Shown here: piece after piece, positions 23,613 through 32,224 of the stretch
Numbering within the stretch: position 1 is the stretch's first letter
Layout: every line of letters starts with the position of its first letter
NCBI RefSeq assembly: GCF_014158035.1
Contig: NZ_JACFXW010000001.1
Coordinates: 3,884,001 to 3,948,000, forward strand
Length of the DNA stretch: 64,000 bases
Direction of reading: 5' to 3'
Origin: Rhizobium sp. G21
Lineage (GTDB): Bacteria > Pseudomonadota > Alphaproteobacteria > Rhizobiales > Rhizobiaceae
The notes under the pieces: model-generated
Told to the model about the DNA's origin: nothing
Seen by the model: the letters and a program-made list of their open reading frames with translations, nothing else
Databases searched by the model: none
Program-made: the position numbers and the translations under genes

Positions 23613-24182
23613 TCAGCCCTTGGCGCGCTCGACATAGGAGCCGTCTTCGGTCAGCACCACGATCTTGGTGCCGGCGTCGATATGCGGCGGAACCATGGAG
23701 CGAATGCCGTTCGACAGCATGGCGGGCTTGTAGGAGGACGAGGCCGTCTGGCCCTTGACCACCGGCTCGGTTTCCATGACTTCGAGCACGACGTGGCGCG
23801 GCAGTTCCATGGCGATCGGGTTGCCCTCATGGATCGACAGGATTACGGTCATGCCTTCCGACAGATAGGCCTTGTCGTCGCCGATCATGTCGACGGTCGC
23901 CACGACCTGGTCGTAGTTTTCCGGGTTCATGAAGTGGTAGCCTTCGCCGTCCTCATAGAGGTACTGGAAGTTGATGTCTTCCACGATGGCGCGTTCGACC
24001 TGTTCGGTGGTCTTCCAGCGCTCGGACACTTTCACGCCGTCGGAAATGCGGCGCATGTCGATCTGCGTGACCGGCGTGCCCTTGCCCGGATGAAAATTCT
24101 GCGCGGTCAGAACAACATAGAGCCTGCCGTCGATGTCGAGGACATTGCCCTTGCGGAGCTGAGAAGCGATGACCTTTGCCAT
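23613..24182 (-). CDS. efp: Translation elongation factor P
   Basis: 189 residues, the standard length. EF-P binds between the P and E sites of ribosomes stalled on polyproline and promotes peptide-bond formation. The three beta domains are recognisable. The modifiable loop is HPGKGTP, with Lys at position 34 in the usual place for beta-lysylation, and the C-terminal domain ends SYVERAKG. The presence of epmA and epmB on the other side of the divergent promoter indicates that this EF-P is activated by (R)-beta-lysine rather than rhamnose. Confidence 0.97.
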   Translation of the reverse strand: MAKVIASQLRKGNVLDIDGRLYVVLTAQNFHPGKGTPVTQIDMRRISDGVKVSERWKTTEQVERAIVEDINFQYLYEDGEGYHFMNPENYDQVVATVDMIGDDKAYLSEGMTVILSIHEGNPIAMELPRHVVLEVMETEPVVKGQTASSSYKPAMLSNGIRSMVPPHIDAGTKIVVLTEDGSYVERAKG

Positions 24183-24322
24183 AGGACTTCCTTGTAACTT
24201 GTTTGAACGCGCATTAAAGGACGGTCGGAACCGGCCAAATGCCCGCCTTTTCAGGATGTGGCGCGCCAATAACCCGAAAACGGGCAAATTGCCAGTCTGA
24301 ATCGAACGCGAAGGTGAGAAAC

Positions 24323-25392
24323 ATGGCCGTGACGACGCCGTCCCGCTGGTGGGCGCCCGATGTGCATGCCGACCGGCGTCCCTTTCTGCTCGCCCGCAAC
24401 CGCGTGCAGGCGGCATTGCGCGCCTATCTCGCCGGGAAGGACTTCATCGAGGTGCACACGCCGGCTTTGCAGATTTCGCCGGGCAACGAGACGCATCTGC
24501 ATGCTTTCAAGACGGAACTGATCGGGGCCGACGGGGAGCCGCGTGATTGTTATCTCCACACCTCGCCGGAATTCGCCTGCAAGAAGCTGCTGTCGGCGGG
24601 GAGAAGCGCATCTTCACCTTCGCGCATGTCTATCGCAATCGCGAGACGTCTCCGACCCATCAGCCCGAATTCACCATGCTCGAATGGTATCGCGTCGCCG
24701 AAGCCTATGAGGCGCTGATGGAGGATTGCGGGCGGATGCTGTCGCTGGCCGCCGAAGCGGGCGGGACGACGACCTTCACCTATCGCGGCATGACCTGCGA
24801 TCCGTTCGCAGCGCCCGAGCGGCTGTCGGTGGCCGAGGCGTTCTCGCGCCATTCTGGCATCGATCTTCTCGCCACCATCGCCATGGACGGCGAGACGGAT
24901 CGCGATGGTCTCGCCGCGCACGCCACGGAGGCGGGCGTCCGCATCGCCGAGGACGACACCTGGTCCGACATCTTCTCCCGAATACTGGTGGAGAAGGTCG
25001 AGCCCCGTCTGGGCGAGGGGCGCGCCACCATTCTCTGCGAATACCCCGCCGCCGAAGCCGCGCTCGCCCGTCGCTCGCCAGATGACGGCCGCGTCTCCGA
25101 CCGTTTTGAACTTTACGCCTGCGGCGTCGAACTGGCCAACGCCTTCGGCGAACTCACCGACCCAATCGAGCAGCGCCGCCGCTTCGAGATGGAAATGGCG
25201 GAGAAGCAAAGGATCTATGGCGAGACCTATCCGCTCGACGAGGATTTCCTCGCCGCGCTTGCGATCATGCCCGAGGCCTCGGGCGCCGCGCTCGGCTTCG
25301 ACCGATTGGCGATGCTGGCGAGCGGGGCCCGGCGCATCGACCAGGTGATGTGGGCGCCGGTGGTTTGGGGGCGTGATGGGGAATGTTTTTGA
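24323..25392 (+). CDS. epmA: EF-P beta-lysine ligase EpmA (one apparent frameshift)
   Basis: A paralogue of the lysyl-tRNA synthetase catalytic core that attaches (R)-beta-lysine to EF-P Lys34. About 356 residues when a missing G in the run at 24598-24601 is restored (KKLLSAG to [13 protein letters not shown]). Class II synthetase motifs are visible: motif 2 [11 protein letters not shown] with [11 protein letters not shown], and motif 3 [15 protein letters not shown]. It lacks the anticodon-binding domain, as this family does. AAGGTGAG lies just before the ATG at 24323. Divergent from efp and followed by epmB after a repeat region. Confidence 0.95.
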
Positions 25393-25447
25393 GGCCGGCG
25401 CGCGCGCGGCCTGTCTTCCTGTTGTAACTGAGGCGACGGCGTGCGCG

Positions 25448-25576
25448 GCCCCTCATCCGGCTGCCGCCACCTTCTCACCGCGCCTGCGGGGCGAAGGGCG
25501 ATGGAGCGCCGTCCTTGCCCCATCCTCCTTCTCCCCGCTCGCGCGGGGCGAAGGTCCCGGCAGGGGGATGAGGGGC
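25448..25576. repeat. Palindromic intergenic repeat, element A
   Basis: An imperfect inverted repeat with outer arms GCCCCTCATCC / GGATGAGGGGC. It contains two internal hairpins of the CTTCTCxCCGC...GCGGGGCGAAG kind. This is the layout of dispersed non-coding palindromic elements common in Hyphomicrobiales chromosomes. Confidence 0.75.
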
Positions 25577-25612
25577 TGTGCACACCCCAGCGCTGCATCG
25601 CATTCGTGGCTC

Positions 25613-25764
25613 ACCCCCTCTGTCCTGCCGGACATCTCCCCTCAAAGGGGAGATTGGCTGGCGGCGTCCGCTCGCCTCAATCTCAACGCCCAAGGTGGGG
25701 CGATGTCCTCGCCTCCTTCGATCTCCCCCTTTGAGGGGGAGATGTCCGGCAGGACAGAGGGGGT
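25613..25764. repeat. Palindromic intergenic repeat, element B
   Basis: Outer arms of 28 bases are perfectly inverted (25613-25640 and 25737-25764; each begins ACCCCCTCTGTCCTGCCGG read inward). Each arm runs into its own small hairpin, ATCTCCCC-TCAAA-GGGGAGAT and ATCTCCCCC-TTT-GAGGGGGAGAT. The structure spans most of the epmA-epmB gap, so it may reduce read-through between the two genes. Confidence 0.85.
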
Positions 25765-25823
25765 AATGCTGGCTCCAACATCACCCTCATTCGCACGACA
25801 TCGACCGCGCGGAGCCGCCCCGC

Positions 25824-26867
25824 ATGACCGCGCTCACCACGCCCAGCGACCTCCTCTCCACCGGCCTTATCGACGAGGCGGCGTTGACCGATGCTGAAAG
25901 GGTCACCGCCCGCTACGCCATCTCGCTCACCGACGACGTCGCCCGGCTGATCGATCCCGCGGACGCCAATGACCCCATCGCCCGGCAGTATCTGCCGCGT
26001 CTGGAGGAACTGACCATCCTGCCCGGCGAGCGGGAGGATCCGATCGGCGATCACGCCCATGCGCCTGTGGCCGGCATCGTGCATCGTTATCCCGATCGCG
26101 TGCTGCTGAAAGCCGTGCATGTCTGCCCGGTCTATTGCCGCTTCTGCTTCCGCCGCGAAATGGTGGGGCCGGCGGGAGACGGCATGCTGGCCGGGGAGGC
26201 TCTCGATGGCGCGCTCGATTACATCGCCCAGCATCCCGAAATCTGGGAGGTGATCGTCACCGGTGGCGACCCGCTGGTTCTGTCGCCCCGGCGGCTGGCG
26301 TCGCTGATGCAGCGGCTGGGCGGCATCGATCATGTGAAGATCATTCGTTTCCACAGCCGCGTGCCGGTGGTCGACCCCGGCAGGATCGACGAGGCGATGA
26401 TCGAGGCGCTCCGAGCGTCGGGCAAAACCGTCTATGTGGCACTGCACGCCAATCACGCCCGGGAATTCACGCCCGAGGCCAAGGCGGCGGTCGATCGGCT
26501 GATATCAGGCGGCGTGACGATGGTCAGCCAGTCGGTGCTGCTGAAGGGCGTCAATGACAGCGTCGAGGCGCTGGACGCGCTGATGCGCGGCTTCGTCGAG
26601 ATGCGGGTAAAGCCCTATTATCTGCATCATCCCGATCTCGCGCCCGGCACCAGCCATTTCCGGCTGGGGATCGACGAGGGCAGGGCGCTGGTCGAAGCTC
26701 TGCGCCGCCGCGTCTCCGGCCTGTGCATGCCCGCCTATATCCTCGACGTGCCGGGTGGATCGGGGAAAGTGTCGTTGACGGAAAGTCCTGTCATGGCCGT
26801 GGGCGAAGGGGGCTACGAGATTTCGGACCGGCATGGCGAGACGCATGTCTATCGGGACGAAGCCTAA
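25824..26867 (+). CDS. epmB: EF-P lysine 2,3-aminomutase EpmB (radical SAM)
   Basis: 347 residues. Converts (S)-alpha-lysine into (R)-beta-lysine for EpmA. Radical-SAM cluster motif CxxxCxxC in VCPVYCRFCFRR at about residues 104-114. PLP-site region near YILDVPGGSGK at the C-terminus. TGGDPLVL (SAM-contacting GGD) and the LLKGVND motif are typical of KamA-like enzymes; the short length and lack of the KamA C-terminal extension fit EpmB rather than catabolic KamA. ATG with GGAG about 10 bases upstream. Context with efp and epmA fixes the assignment. Confidence 0.95.
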   Translation: MTALTTPSDLLSTGLIDEAALTDAERVTARYAISLTDDVARLIDPADANDPIARQYLPRLEELTILPGEREDPIGDHAHAPVAGIVHRYPDRVLLKAVHVCPVYCRFCFRREMVGPAGDGMLAGEALDGALDYIAQHPEIWEVIVTGGDPLVLSPRRLASLMQRLGGIDHVKIIRFHSRVPVVDPGRIDEAMIEALRASGKTVYVALHANHAREFTPEAKAAVDRLISGGVTMVSQSVLLKGVNDSVEALDALMRGFVEMRVKPYYLHHPDLAPGTSHFRLGIDEGRALVEALRRRVSGLCMPAYILDVPGGSGKVSLTESPVMAVGEGGYEISDRHGETHVYRDEA

Positions 26868-26879
26868 TCGTCCGCCTTG

Positions 26880-27398
26880 TCATTTGCCCGCCTGCGCAGC
26901 CTCAAACGCATTGGCCTGTTCCTCCATCCGCTCCGTAAAGCGGTTGAACAGCGTGGCGAAGGCGGCGATGTCATCTTCCGGCCAGCCTGCCAGAGCGGTC
27001 GTCAGCACGTCGCGTTTGGTGTCGTGGACGCTGTCGATCATGGCGCGACCATTGTCGGTCAGCGTCACGATGGTGCGGCGGGCGTCCTGCTGGGAGGCTT
27101 CGCGGCGGAGGAGATCGCGCTTGACGAGATCGGCCACCATGCGGCTGGCGCGGGAATGGTCGACGCGCATATTCTCGGCGATGGCGCCGATGGTGATCTC
27201 CTGCTTTTTACCGAGGCGGCTCACAAGGCTCATTACGTCGAGATCGGAGAGTTCCATGCCCGTGCCCAGACGCGCCAGCGCTACGCGGCCGATATAGCGG
27301 CGGCCGGTCATCAGACGCATCTTGGCCATGGCTTCGCCGACGCGATGAATGGCGTCGTCTTTGCGGGTGTCGGAGGATTTGGGTTCGATGTCGCTCAT
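26880..27398 (-). CDS. MarR-family transcriptional repressor
   Basis: 172 residues, winged helix-turn-helix: recognition region ITIGAIAENMRVDHSRASRMVADLVKRDLL and wing RREASQQDARRTIVTLTDNG. Probably a ligand-responsive dimer repressing itself and the divergent DHA2 efflux gene at 27528. The shared intergenic region carries matching inverted repeats at 27451-27493. Converges on epmB with 12 bases between stops. Confidence 0.93.
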   Translation of the reverse strand: MSDIEPKSSDTRKDDAIHRVGEAMAKMRLMTGRRYIGRVALARLGTGMELSDLDVMSLVSRLGKKQEITIGAIAENMRVDHSRASRMVADLVKRDLLRREASQQDARRTIVTLTDNGRAMIDSVHDTKRDVLTTALAGWPEDDIAAFATLFNRFTERMEEQANAFEAAQAGK

Positions 27399-27450
27399 GG
27401 CATCTGTTTATCAGAAAAATCGACGCCGCCAAGATATTTCGTGTCTTTGT

Positions 27451-27493
27451 CACATATGTGCTGTTGACATATATATGCTAAAAGCACATAAAT
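27451..27493 (+). promoter_or_regulatory. Promoter of the efflux gene with overlapping inverted-repeat operator
   Basis: TTGACA (27464-27469), a 17-base spacer and CATAAA (27487-27492) form a good promoter reading into the efflux gene. It is overlaid by CACATATGTG (27451-27460, perfect palindrome) and by TATGTGCT (27455-27462) facing AGCACATA (27483-27490). Such symmetry between divergent marR and efflux genes is the usual MarR operator arrangement. Confidence 0.65.
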
Positions 27494-27527
27494 ACCCCAC
27501 TTGAAATTTGTCAGGACTGGTGCCGCC

Positions 27528-29053
27528 ATGGACGCTCGCGTCGAAACCGCAGAACAAGCCTCTCCCGCCTTCACGTCGCTGGTGCCCGATTCGAAGCGCC
27601 GCATGCTGGTGTTCCTCATTCTGCTGATGGGCATGTTCATGGCGACGCTGGACAATCAGATCGTCTCCACGGCGCTGCCGACCATTGTCGGCGAGTTCGG
27701 CGCGCTGGAGCGCTTCGGCTGGGTCGGCTCCGCCTATCTTCTCGCCACAAGCGCGGTCATGCCTGTGTATGGAAAGCTGGGCGATCTGTTCGGGCGCAAA
27801 TATGTGATCATGACAGCGATCTTCATCTTCACGCTGGGCTCGCTGGTCTGCGGACTGGCGGTGTCGATGAACACGCTCATCGCGGCCCGGGTGCTGCAGG
27901 GGCTGGGCGGCGGCGGCATCATGGTGTCGCTGTTTTCGATCAACGCCGATCTGTTCGAACCGCGTGTGCGGGCCCGCTACCAGAGCTATTCCAGTCTGGT
28001 GCTGATGGCGTCTGGCGCCATCGGGCCGACGCTGGGCGGGGCGCTCTCGGATCTGTTCGGCTGGCGCTCGATCTTTCTGGTCAACTTGCCCGTCGGCATC
28101 GCGGTGCTGATCGGCATGGCGATCCTGTTGCCCTATCGCAGGCCGACCCGTCGGCCGAAGATCGACTATGCCGGGGCGCTGCTGCTGGCCGGCGCCGTGT
28201 CGAGCGTGGTGCTCTGGGCCGACTCCAGCGAGATCTTCGGCTCGCTGATCGCCAAGGAAAGTCTGGCTGTTGTTCTGTTCGGCGCGGTGTCGCTGATCGC
28301 CTGGATCATGGTGGAGCGTCGCGCCCCGGAACCCATCGTGCCGCTCGGCCTGTTCCGCAATCCCACGGTCAGTTTCCTGCTGATCATCTCGCTGACCAGC
28401 GGCGCCGTCGGCATCGGCTCGGTCAATTACGTTGCGCTGTTCCTGCAGACCACGACCGGGCTTTCGCCGTCGCTCGCCGGCCTGCTGTTCATTGCGCTGA
28501 CCGCGGTATCGCCCTGGGGTCGCTGACGGCAGGGCGGCTGATCTCGAAGACCGGCCGCTACAAGATCTTCTCGTTGATCAGCACCGCCGGCAGCATGACC
28601 ATCTTCTTCCTGTTTTCCTTCCTGCATGCGGGAACGCCCATTCCGCTGATCGGCTTCATGATGCTGCTGCAGGGCATGAGCGTCGGCTTCGGCCAGCAGG
28701 TGCCGGTGATCGGCGTCCAGAACGCCGCCGATCCCCGCGATGTCGGCGCGGCGACGGGAGCGGTGACGCTCACCCGCATGGCCGGCGCCTCCATCGCCAT
28801 CTCCGTCTATGGCGCGGTGCTGTCGTCGGGGGTGGCGCGGCATGTCTCGACCATTCCGGGCGTCGGCAATATCGCCGAACTGACGCCGTCGGCGCTGGCG
28901 TCTCTGCCGGAAAGCAGTCGCCTGCTGGTGGCCGATCTCTATGCCGGCGCCTTCCACCATGTGTTCCTGACCATGTCGCTGACCATCGGCATCGGTTTCA
29001 TCGCCGCGATGCTGCTCAAGAACAATCGCCTGCCGAGCGGCATGAAGGGATAG
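27528..29053 (+). CDS. DHA2-family (EmrB/QacA-like) multidrug efflux MFS transporter, one apparent frameshift
   Basis: About 508 residues once a missing base near 28510 is restored (LTAVS to ALGSLTAGRL). Fourteen predicted helices. DHA2 hallmarks are LDNQIVSTALPTIVGEF in helix 1, motif A GKLGDLFGRK, RVLQGLGGGGIM and motif C SGAIGPTLGGALSD. Exports drugs or toxic metabolites by proton antiport. ATG at 27528 with AGGA upstream; an in-frame TTG at 27501 is less likely. Under probable control of the divergent MarR. Confidence 0.92.
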
Positions 29054-29110
29054 ACGGTGGAATGGCATGGGCATTGCAACGTCTCTTCCGACATCATCAG
29101 GAGAGACGTC

Positions 29111-29275
29111 ATGCTCAACAATGCCGCAACCCTTGCCGCCGAAGACAGGAGCATTGCCGAAAAAACGCTCATCGAAGCGCTTGCGCTCGCCGCGCTGACG
29201 GCGCGCACGGGCAGCCCCGCCGGCTGCGCCTTCTCGCCCTTCGGCCTCTGGTCGAAGATCGCCCGCAAGGGATGA
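29111..29275 (+). CDS. Possible 54-residue small protein
   Basis: ATG preceded by AGGAGAG at 6 bases. The product is an alanine/leucine-rich amphipathic helix (SIAEKTLIEALALAALTAR) with a short C-terminal segment GLWSKIARKG. It lies between the efflux gene and a terminator hairpin, so a transcript through it is likely. No family recognised, and coding status is not certain. Confidence 0.4.
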   Translation: MLNNAATLAAEDRSIAEKTLIEALALAALTARTGSPAGCAFSPFGLWSKIARKG

Positions 29276-29281
29276 CTCAAC

Positions 29282-29317
29282 AAAGAGGCCGCCGGATCGC
29301 TCCAGCGGCCTTTCTTC
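29282..29317. terminator. Bidirectional terminator
   Basis: Stem AGGCCGC / GCGGCCT (29286-29292, 29305-29311) with TTTCTTC after it on the plus strand and CTCTTTG on the minus strand. It separates the small gene from the converging ABC importer operon. Confidence 0.7.
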
Positions 29318-29335
29318 ATATTTCGAAATTGGACG

Positions 29336-30397
29336 TCAGTCGCCGATCACCAGCAGGTCGCGCGGCGCGTAAAAGGCCGCGACCGTGTCGCCGATCGCCG
29401 GCGGCGGCTGCGAGGGATCGTTGAAGGCGTCGAAGGACAGCGTCGCGCCATCGACCTTGAGCCGGGTGCGGACCACGGACCCCAGGAAGTGCACCCCATC
29501 GACCACTCCGGTCATCGACAGATCGCGGCCGCGGCTCTGATCGAGCGACAACGCCTCCGGACGGACGGCGAGCGTGACCTTGTCGCCCGCTTTCTTGCCG
29601 GTGAGCGGCTGCGACACCGCCACGGTCGCGCCGTTTACCGTGACCGTGCCGGCGGCGGGGTCGGCGACGACGGCTTCGATCATCGACAGCGTGCCGACGA
29701 AGCCGGCGACGAAACGCGTCGAGGGGCGGTTGTAGATCTCGTGCGGCGTGCCGATCTGGTCGGCCTTGCCCTGATGCATGACGACGATGCGGTCGGAGAT
29801 CGACAACGCCTCTTCCTGGTCATGGGTCACGAAGATGGTGGTGATGCCCATCTTGCGCTGGATGTCGCGGATTTCCTCGCGCAGCGACACTCGGATCTTG
29901 GCGTCCAGCGCCGACAGCGGTTCATCGAGCAACAGCACCTGCGGCTTGATCGCCAGCGCGCGGGCGAGCGCCACGCGCTGCTGCTGGCCGCCCGACAGCT
30001 GGAAGGGATAGCGGTCGGAGAGATGGTCGAGGCCGACGAGCTTGAGCATGTCGGCGACGGTCTTGTCTCGGTCTGCGCGATTGATGCCGCGCACCTTCAG
30101 GCCGAAGCCGACATTGTCCGCCGCCGTCATGTTGGGAAACAGCGCATAGGCTTGGAACACCATGCCGATATTGCGCTGGTTGGGCTTCAGATCGTTCTGC
30201 CGGACGCCGCCGATGTTGATCTCGCCGGAGGTGGGCGTTTCGAAGCCCGCGACCATGCGAAGGGTCGTGGTCTTGCCGCAGCCCGACGGGCCGAGGAAGG
30301 AAACGAATTCGCCCTTTTCGATCGCCATGTTGAAGTCGATGACGACGTTCTGCGCGCCGTAGGACTTCTGGATATTGGAGAGAGTGAGAAAGCTCAT
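29336..30397 (-). CDS. ABC importer ATPase subunit (PotA-like, polyamine/opine/iron family)
   Basis: 353 residues. Walker A GPSGCGKTT, Q-loop MVFQAYALFPNMT, signature LSGGQQQRVALARAL, Walker B VLLLDEPLSALD and H-loop VTHDQEEAL are all present. The C-terminal ~120 residues form a TOBE-type regulatory domain (VRPEALSLD). Length and motifs are those of the spermidine/putrescine (Pot) and related importers. Last gene of the operon, 12 bases after the second permease; GAGGA lies upstream of the ATG. Confidence 0.94.
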   Translation of the reverse strand: MSFLTLSNIQKSYGAQNVVIDFNMAIEKGEFVSFLGPSGCGKTTTLRMVAGFETPTSGEINIGGVRQNDLKPNQRNIGMVFQAYALFPNMTAADNVGFGLKVRGINRADRDKTVADMLKLVGLDHLSDRYPFQLSGGQQQRVALARALAIKPQVLLLDEPLSALDAKIRVSLREEIRDIQRKMGITTIFVTHDQEEALSISDRIVVMHQGKADQIGTPHEIYNRPSTRFVAGFVGTLSMIEAVVADPAAGTVTVNGATVAVSQPLTGKKAGDKVTLAVRPEALSLDQSRGRDLSMTGVVDGVHFLGSVVRTRLKVDGATLSFDAFNDPSQPPPAIGDTVAAFYAPRDLLVIGD

Positions 30398-30409
30398 GGA
30401 CAAAAATCC

Positions 30410-31192
30410 TCAGACCTGGCGGGAGGGCGTTTTCTGGAAGCGGGACAGCAGCTGGATGACGCCGAGGCAGGCCCAGGTGATGCCGAAGGCGATCACGGCG
30501 AGCGCGGCCGGCTCATAGGCGCGGTTGGCGCCGAGCAGCTGCATGTATGGGCCGAATGCCGGACGGTTGAGCAGCGCGGCCATGGTGAATTCGCCGATGA
30601 CGATGGCGAAGGTCAGGAAGGCGCCCGAGAGCACGGCGATCATCACATTCGGCAGGATGATGCGGCCGAGGATGGTCACCCATCCGGCGCCCAGGCTCTG
30701 GGCGGCTTCCGTCAGCGTGCCGACATCGATCGTGCGCAGGCCGGTGTCGACGGCGCGATACATATAGGGCAGCGCCAGCGTCGCATAGCCGAACATCAGC
30801 AGCACATTGGTGCCCATTGTGGTTCCCGTCAGCGGCAGCCAGCTCGAGGTGTTGTAGAGCCGGATATAGCCGAACACGATGACGATGGCCGGAATGACCA
30901 GCGGCAGGAGCGTGATGAATTCGATATAGGGACGCAGCCGCGGCAGTTTCAGCCGCACGACATAGGCGGTGGGCACGACCAGCAGCACGCCGAATACGAT
31001 CGTCGCCAGCGCCTGCGCCACCGAATAAGAGAAGGTCGCCTGGAAGCTGGGATCGGCGAGAACCTTGGCGTAGGCGTCGAAGGAATAGACGCCGCGCCGC
31101 ATCTTGAGCGAAAAATTGGTCATGCCGATGAGCGGCAGCAGGAAATAGAGAATGCCGAAGGCGAGCGCGCCCCAGCCCCAGAGCTTCTTCAT
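30410..31192 (-). CDS. ABC importer permease 2 (PotC-like)
   Basis: 260 residues, six predicted membrane helices. The ATPase-contacting EAA loop is TEAAQSLGAGWVTILGRIILPNV near residues 170-192. Belongs to the inner-membrane component type I family of polyamine-type importers. Its ATG overlaps the stop of permease 1 by 4 bases. Confidence 0.93.
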   Translation of the reverse strand: MKKLWGWGALAFGILYFLLPLIGMTNFSLKMRRGVYSFDAYAKVLADPSFQATFSYSVAQALATIVFGVLLVVPTAYVVRLKLPRLRPYIEFITLLPLVIPAIVIVFGYIRLYNTSSWLPLTGTTMGTNVLLMFGYATLALPYMYRAVDTGLRTIDVGTLTEAAQSLGAGWVTILGRIILPNVMIAVLSGAFLTFAIVIGEFTMAALLNRPAFGPYMQLLGANRAYEPAALAVIAFGITWACLGVIQLLSRFQKTPSRQV

Positions 31193-32069
31193 TTGAGCCA
31201 CCTTTCGCTGCGGGCGCGCAGCCAGATGTAGAGAGTGTTGGCCGTGGCGGTGATCACGATCATGCCGAAGGCGATGGCGTAGCCGAGATGCGGATTGCCG
31301 AGCACGTCGCCGCGGATCTGGGCAAACAGCAGGATCGGCACGATGCTGAGCGAGGAGCCGGTCAGCGCAATCGCGGTGGCCACGGCGCCGAAGGCGTTGG
31401 CGAACAGCAGCGCAAACGTGCCGAGCAGCGACGGCAACAGGATCGGGAAGGCGACCATGCGCCAATATTGGCCGGTCGTGGCGCCGAGAATGGAGGCTGC
31501 TTCGCGCCATTCCTTCTTCAGGCCTTCGAGCGCGGGCGTGATGATCAGCACCATCAGCGGGATCTGGAAGAACAGATAGGTGACGGTCAGGCCCCAAAAG
31601 GATAGCAGGTTGAAGCCGAGCGCGCGGAGATTGATGCCCAGTTCTGTCTTCAGATAGAGCGTGATCATCCCGGCCGGACCGAGCGTCGCCAGAAAGGCGA
31701 AGGCCAGCGGCACGCCGGCGAAGTTCGAGGCGACGCCGGAAAAGGTCAACAGCGGATCGCGGATGCCGCGCGGCAGGCCGCCCACGGTCACCGCCGCCGC
31801 CATGCCGAAGCCGATCAGGCAGCCGAGCAGCGCCGACGCCATGCTGATCTTGATCGAGATCCAATAGGCCGCGAGGATCGACGGCGTGAACAGCGCGGCG
31901 ATGTTGTCGAGCGTGAAGCCGCCTTCGGGCGTCTGGAACGCGCCCAGCACGATCTTGAAGGTCGGCAGGATGAGAAACAACAGCGCGAACAGAAAGAAGG
32001 GCGCCACCCCAGCCAATGCGTCGGCAATTTCCTCGGAGCGGATTTCGCCCCGGCGTTGGAAGTGTTCAT
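31189..32069 (-). CDS. ABC importer permease 1 (PotB-like), one apparent frameshift
   Basis: About 293 residues once a missing G is restored in the run near 32050, which turns the start into MNTSNAGGEIRSEEIADAL followed by the first membrane helix (GVAPFFLFALLFLILPTF). Six helices; EAA loop REAASILGATTGQYWRMVAFPILLP near 190. Without correction the open frame starts inside the membrane segment with no start signal, so the break is real in this sequence. Confidence 0.92.
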
Positions 32070-32176
32070 CAAATCAGTCCCGTGCCCCGAGGGATGGTTT
32101 GTCAAAAATGCAGAATAGCGGCCATGGCCGGCGGCGGCAAAGAGCGACCGCATGATATTTGTGCATTATCAAGCAG

Positions 32177-32204
32177 AAAACGCCCCGGCGCGGACGCCGG
32201 GGCG
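32177..32204 (-). terminator. Intercistronic terminator/attenuator after the binding-protein gene
   Basis: On the minus strand CGCCCCGGCG-TCCG-CGCCGGGGCG (10-bp perfect stem) is followed by TTTTCTG. It lies 20 bases after the binding-protein stop and before permease 1, so most transcripts probably end here and the binding protein is made in excess. Confidence 0.8.
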
Positions 32205-32224
32205 GCATTCATGAGGTCAGGCGC

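Noticed and set aside
25448..25764. CRISPR array
   Set aside because: The repeats are nested inverted repeats, not regularly spaced direct repeats with unique spacers; no cas genes.
25393..25823. Short open frames between epmA and epmB
   Set aside because: They are translations of palindromic repeats, present on both strands, with no conserved product.
25824..26867. Catabolic lysine 2,3-aminomutase (KamA)
   Set aside because: Shorter than KamA and placed with efp and epmA, so EpmB is the better call.
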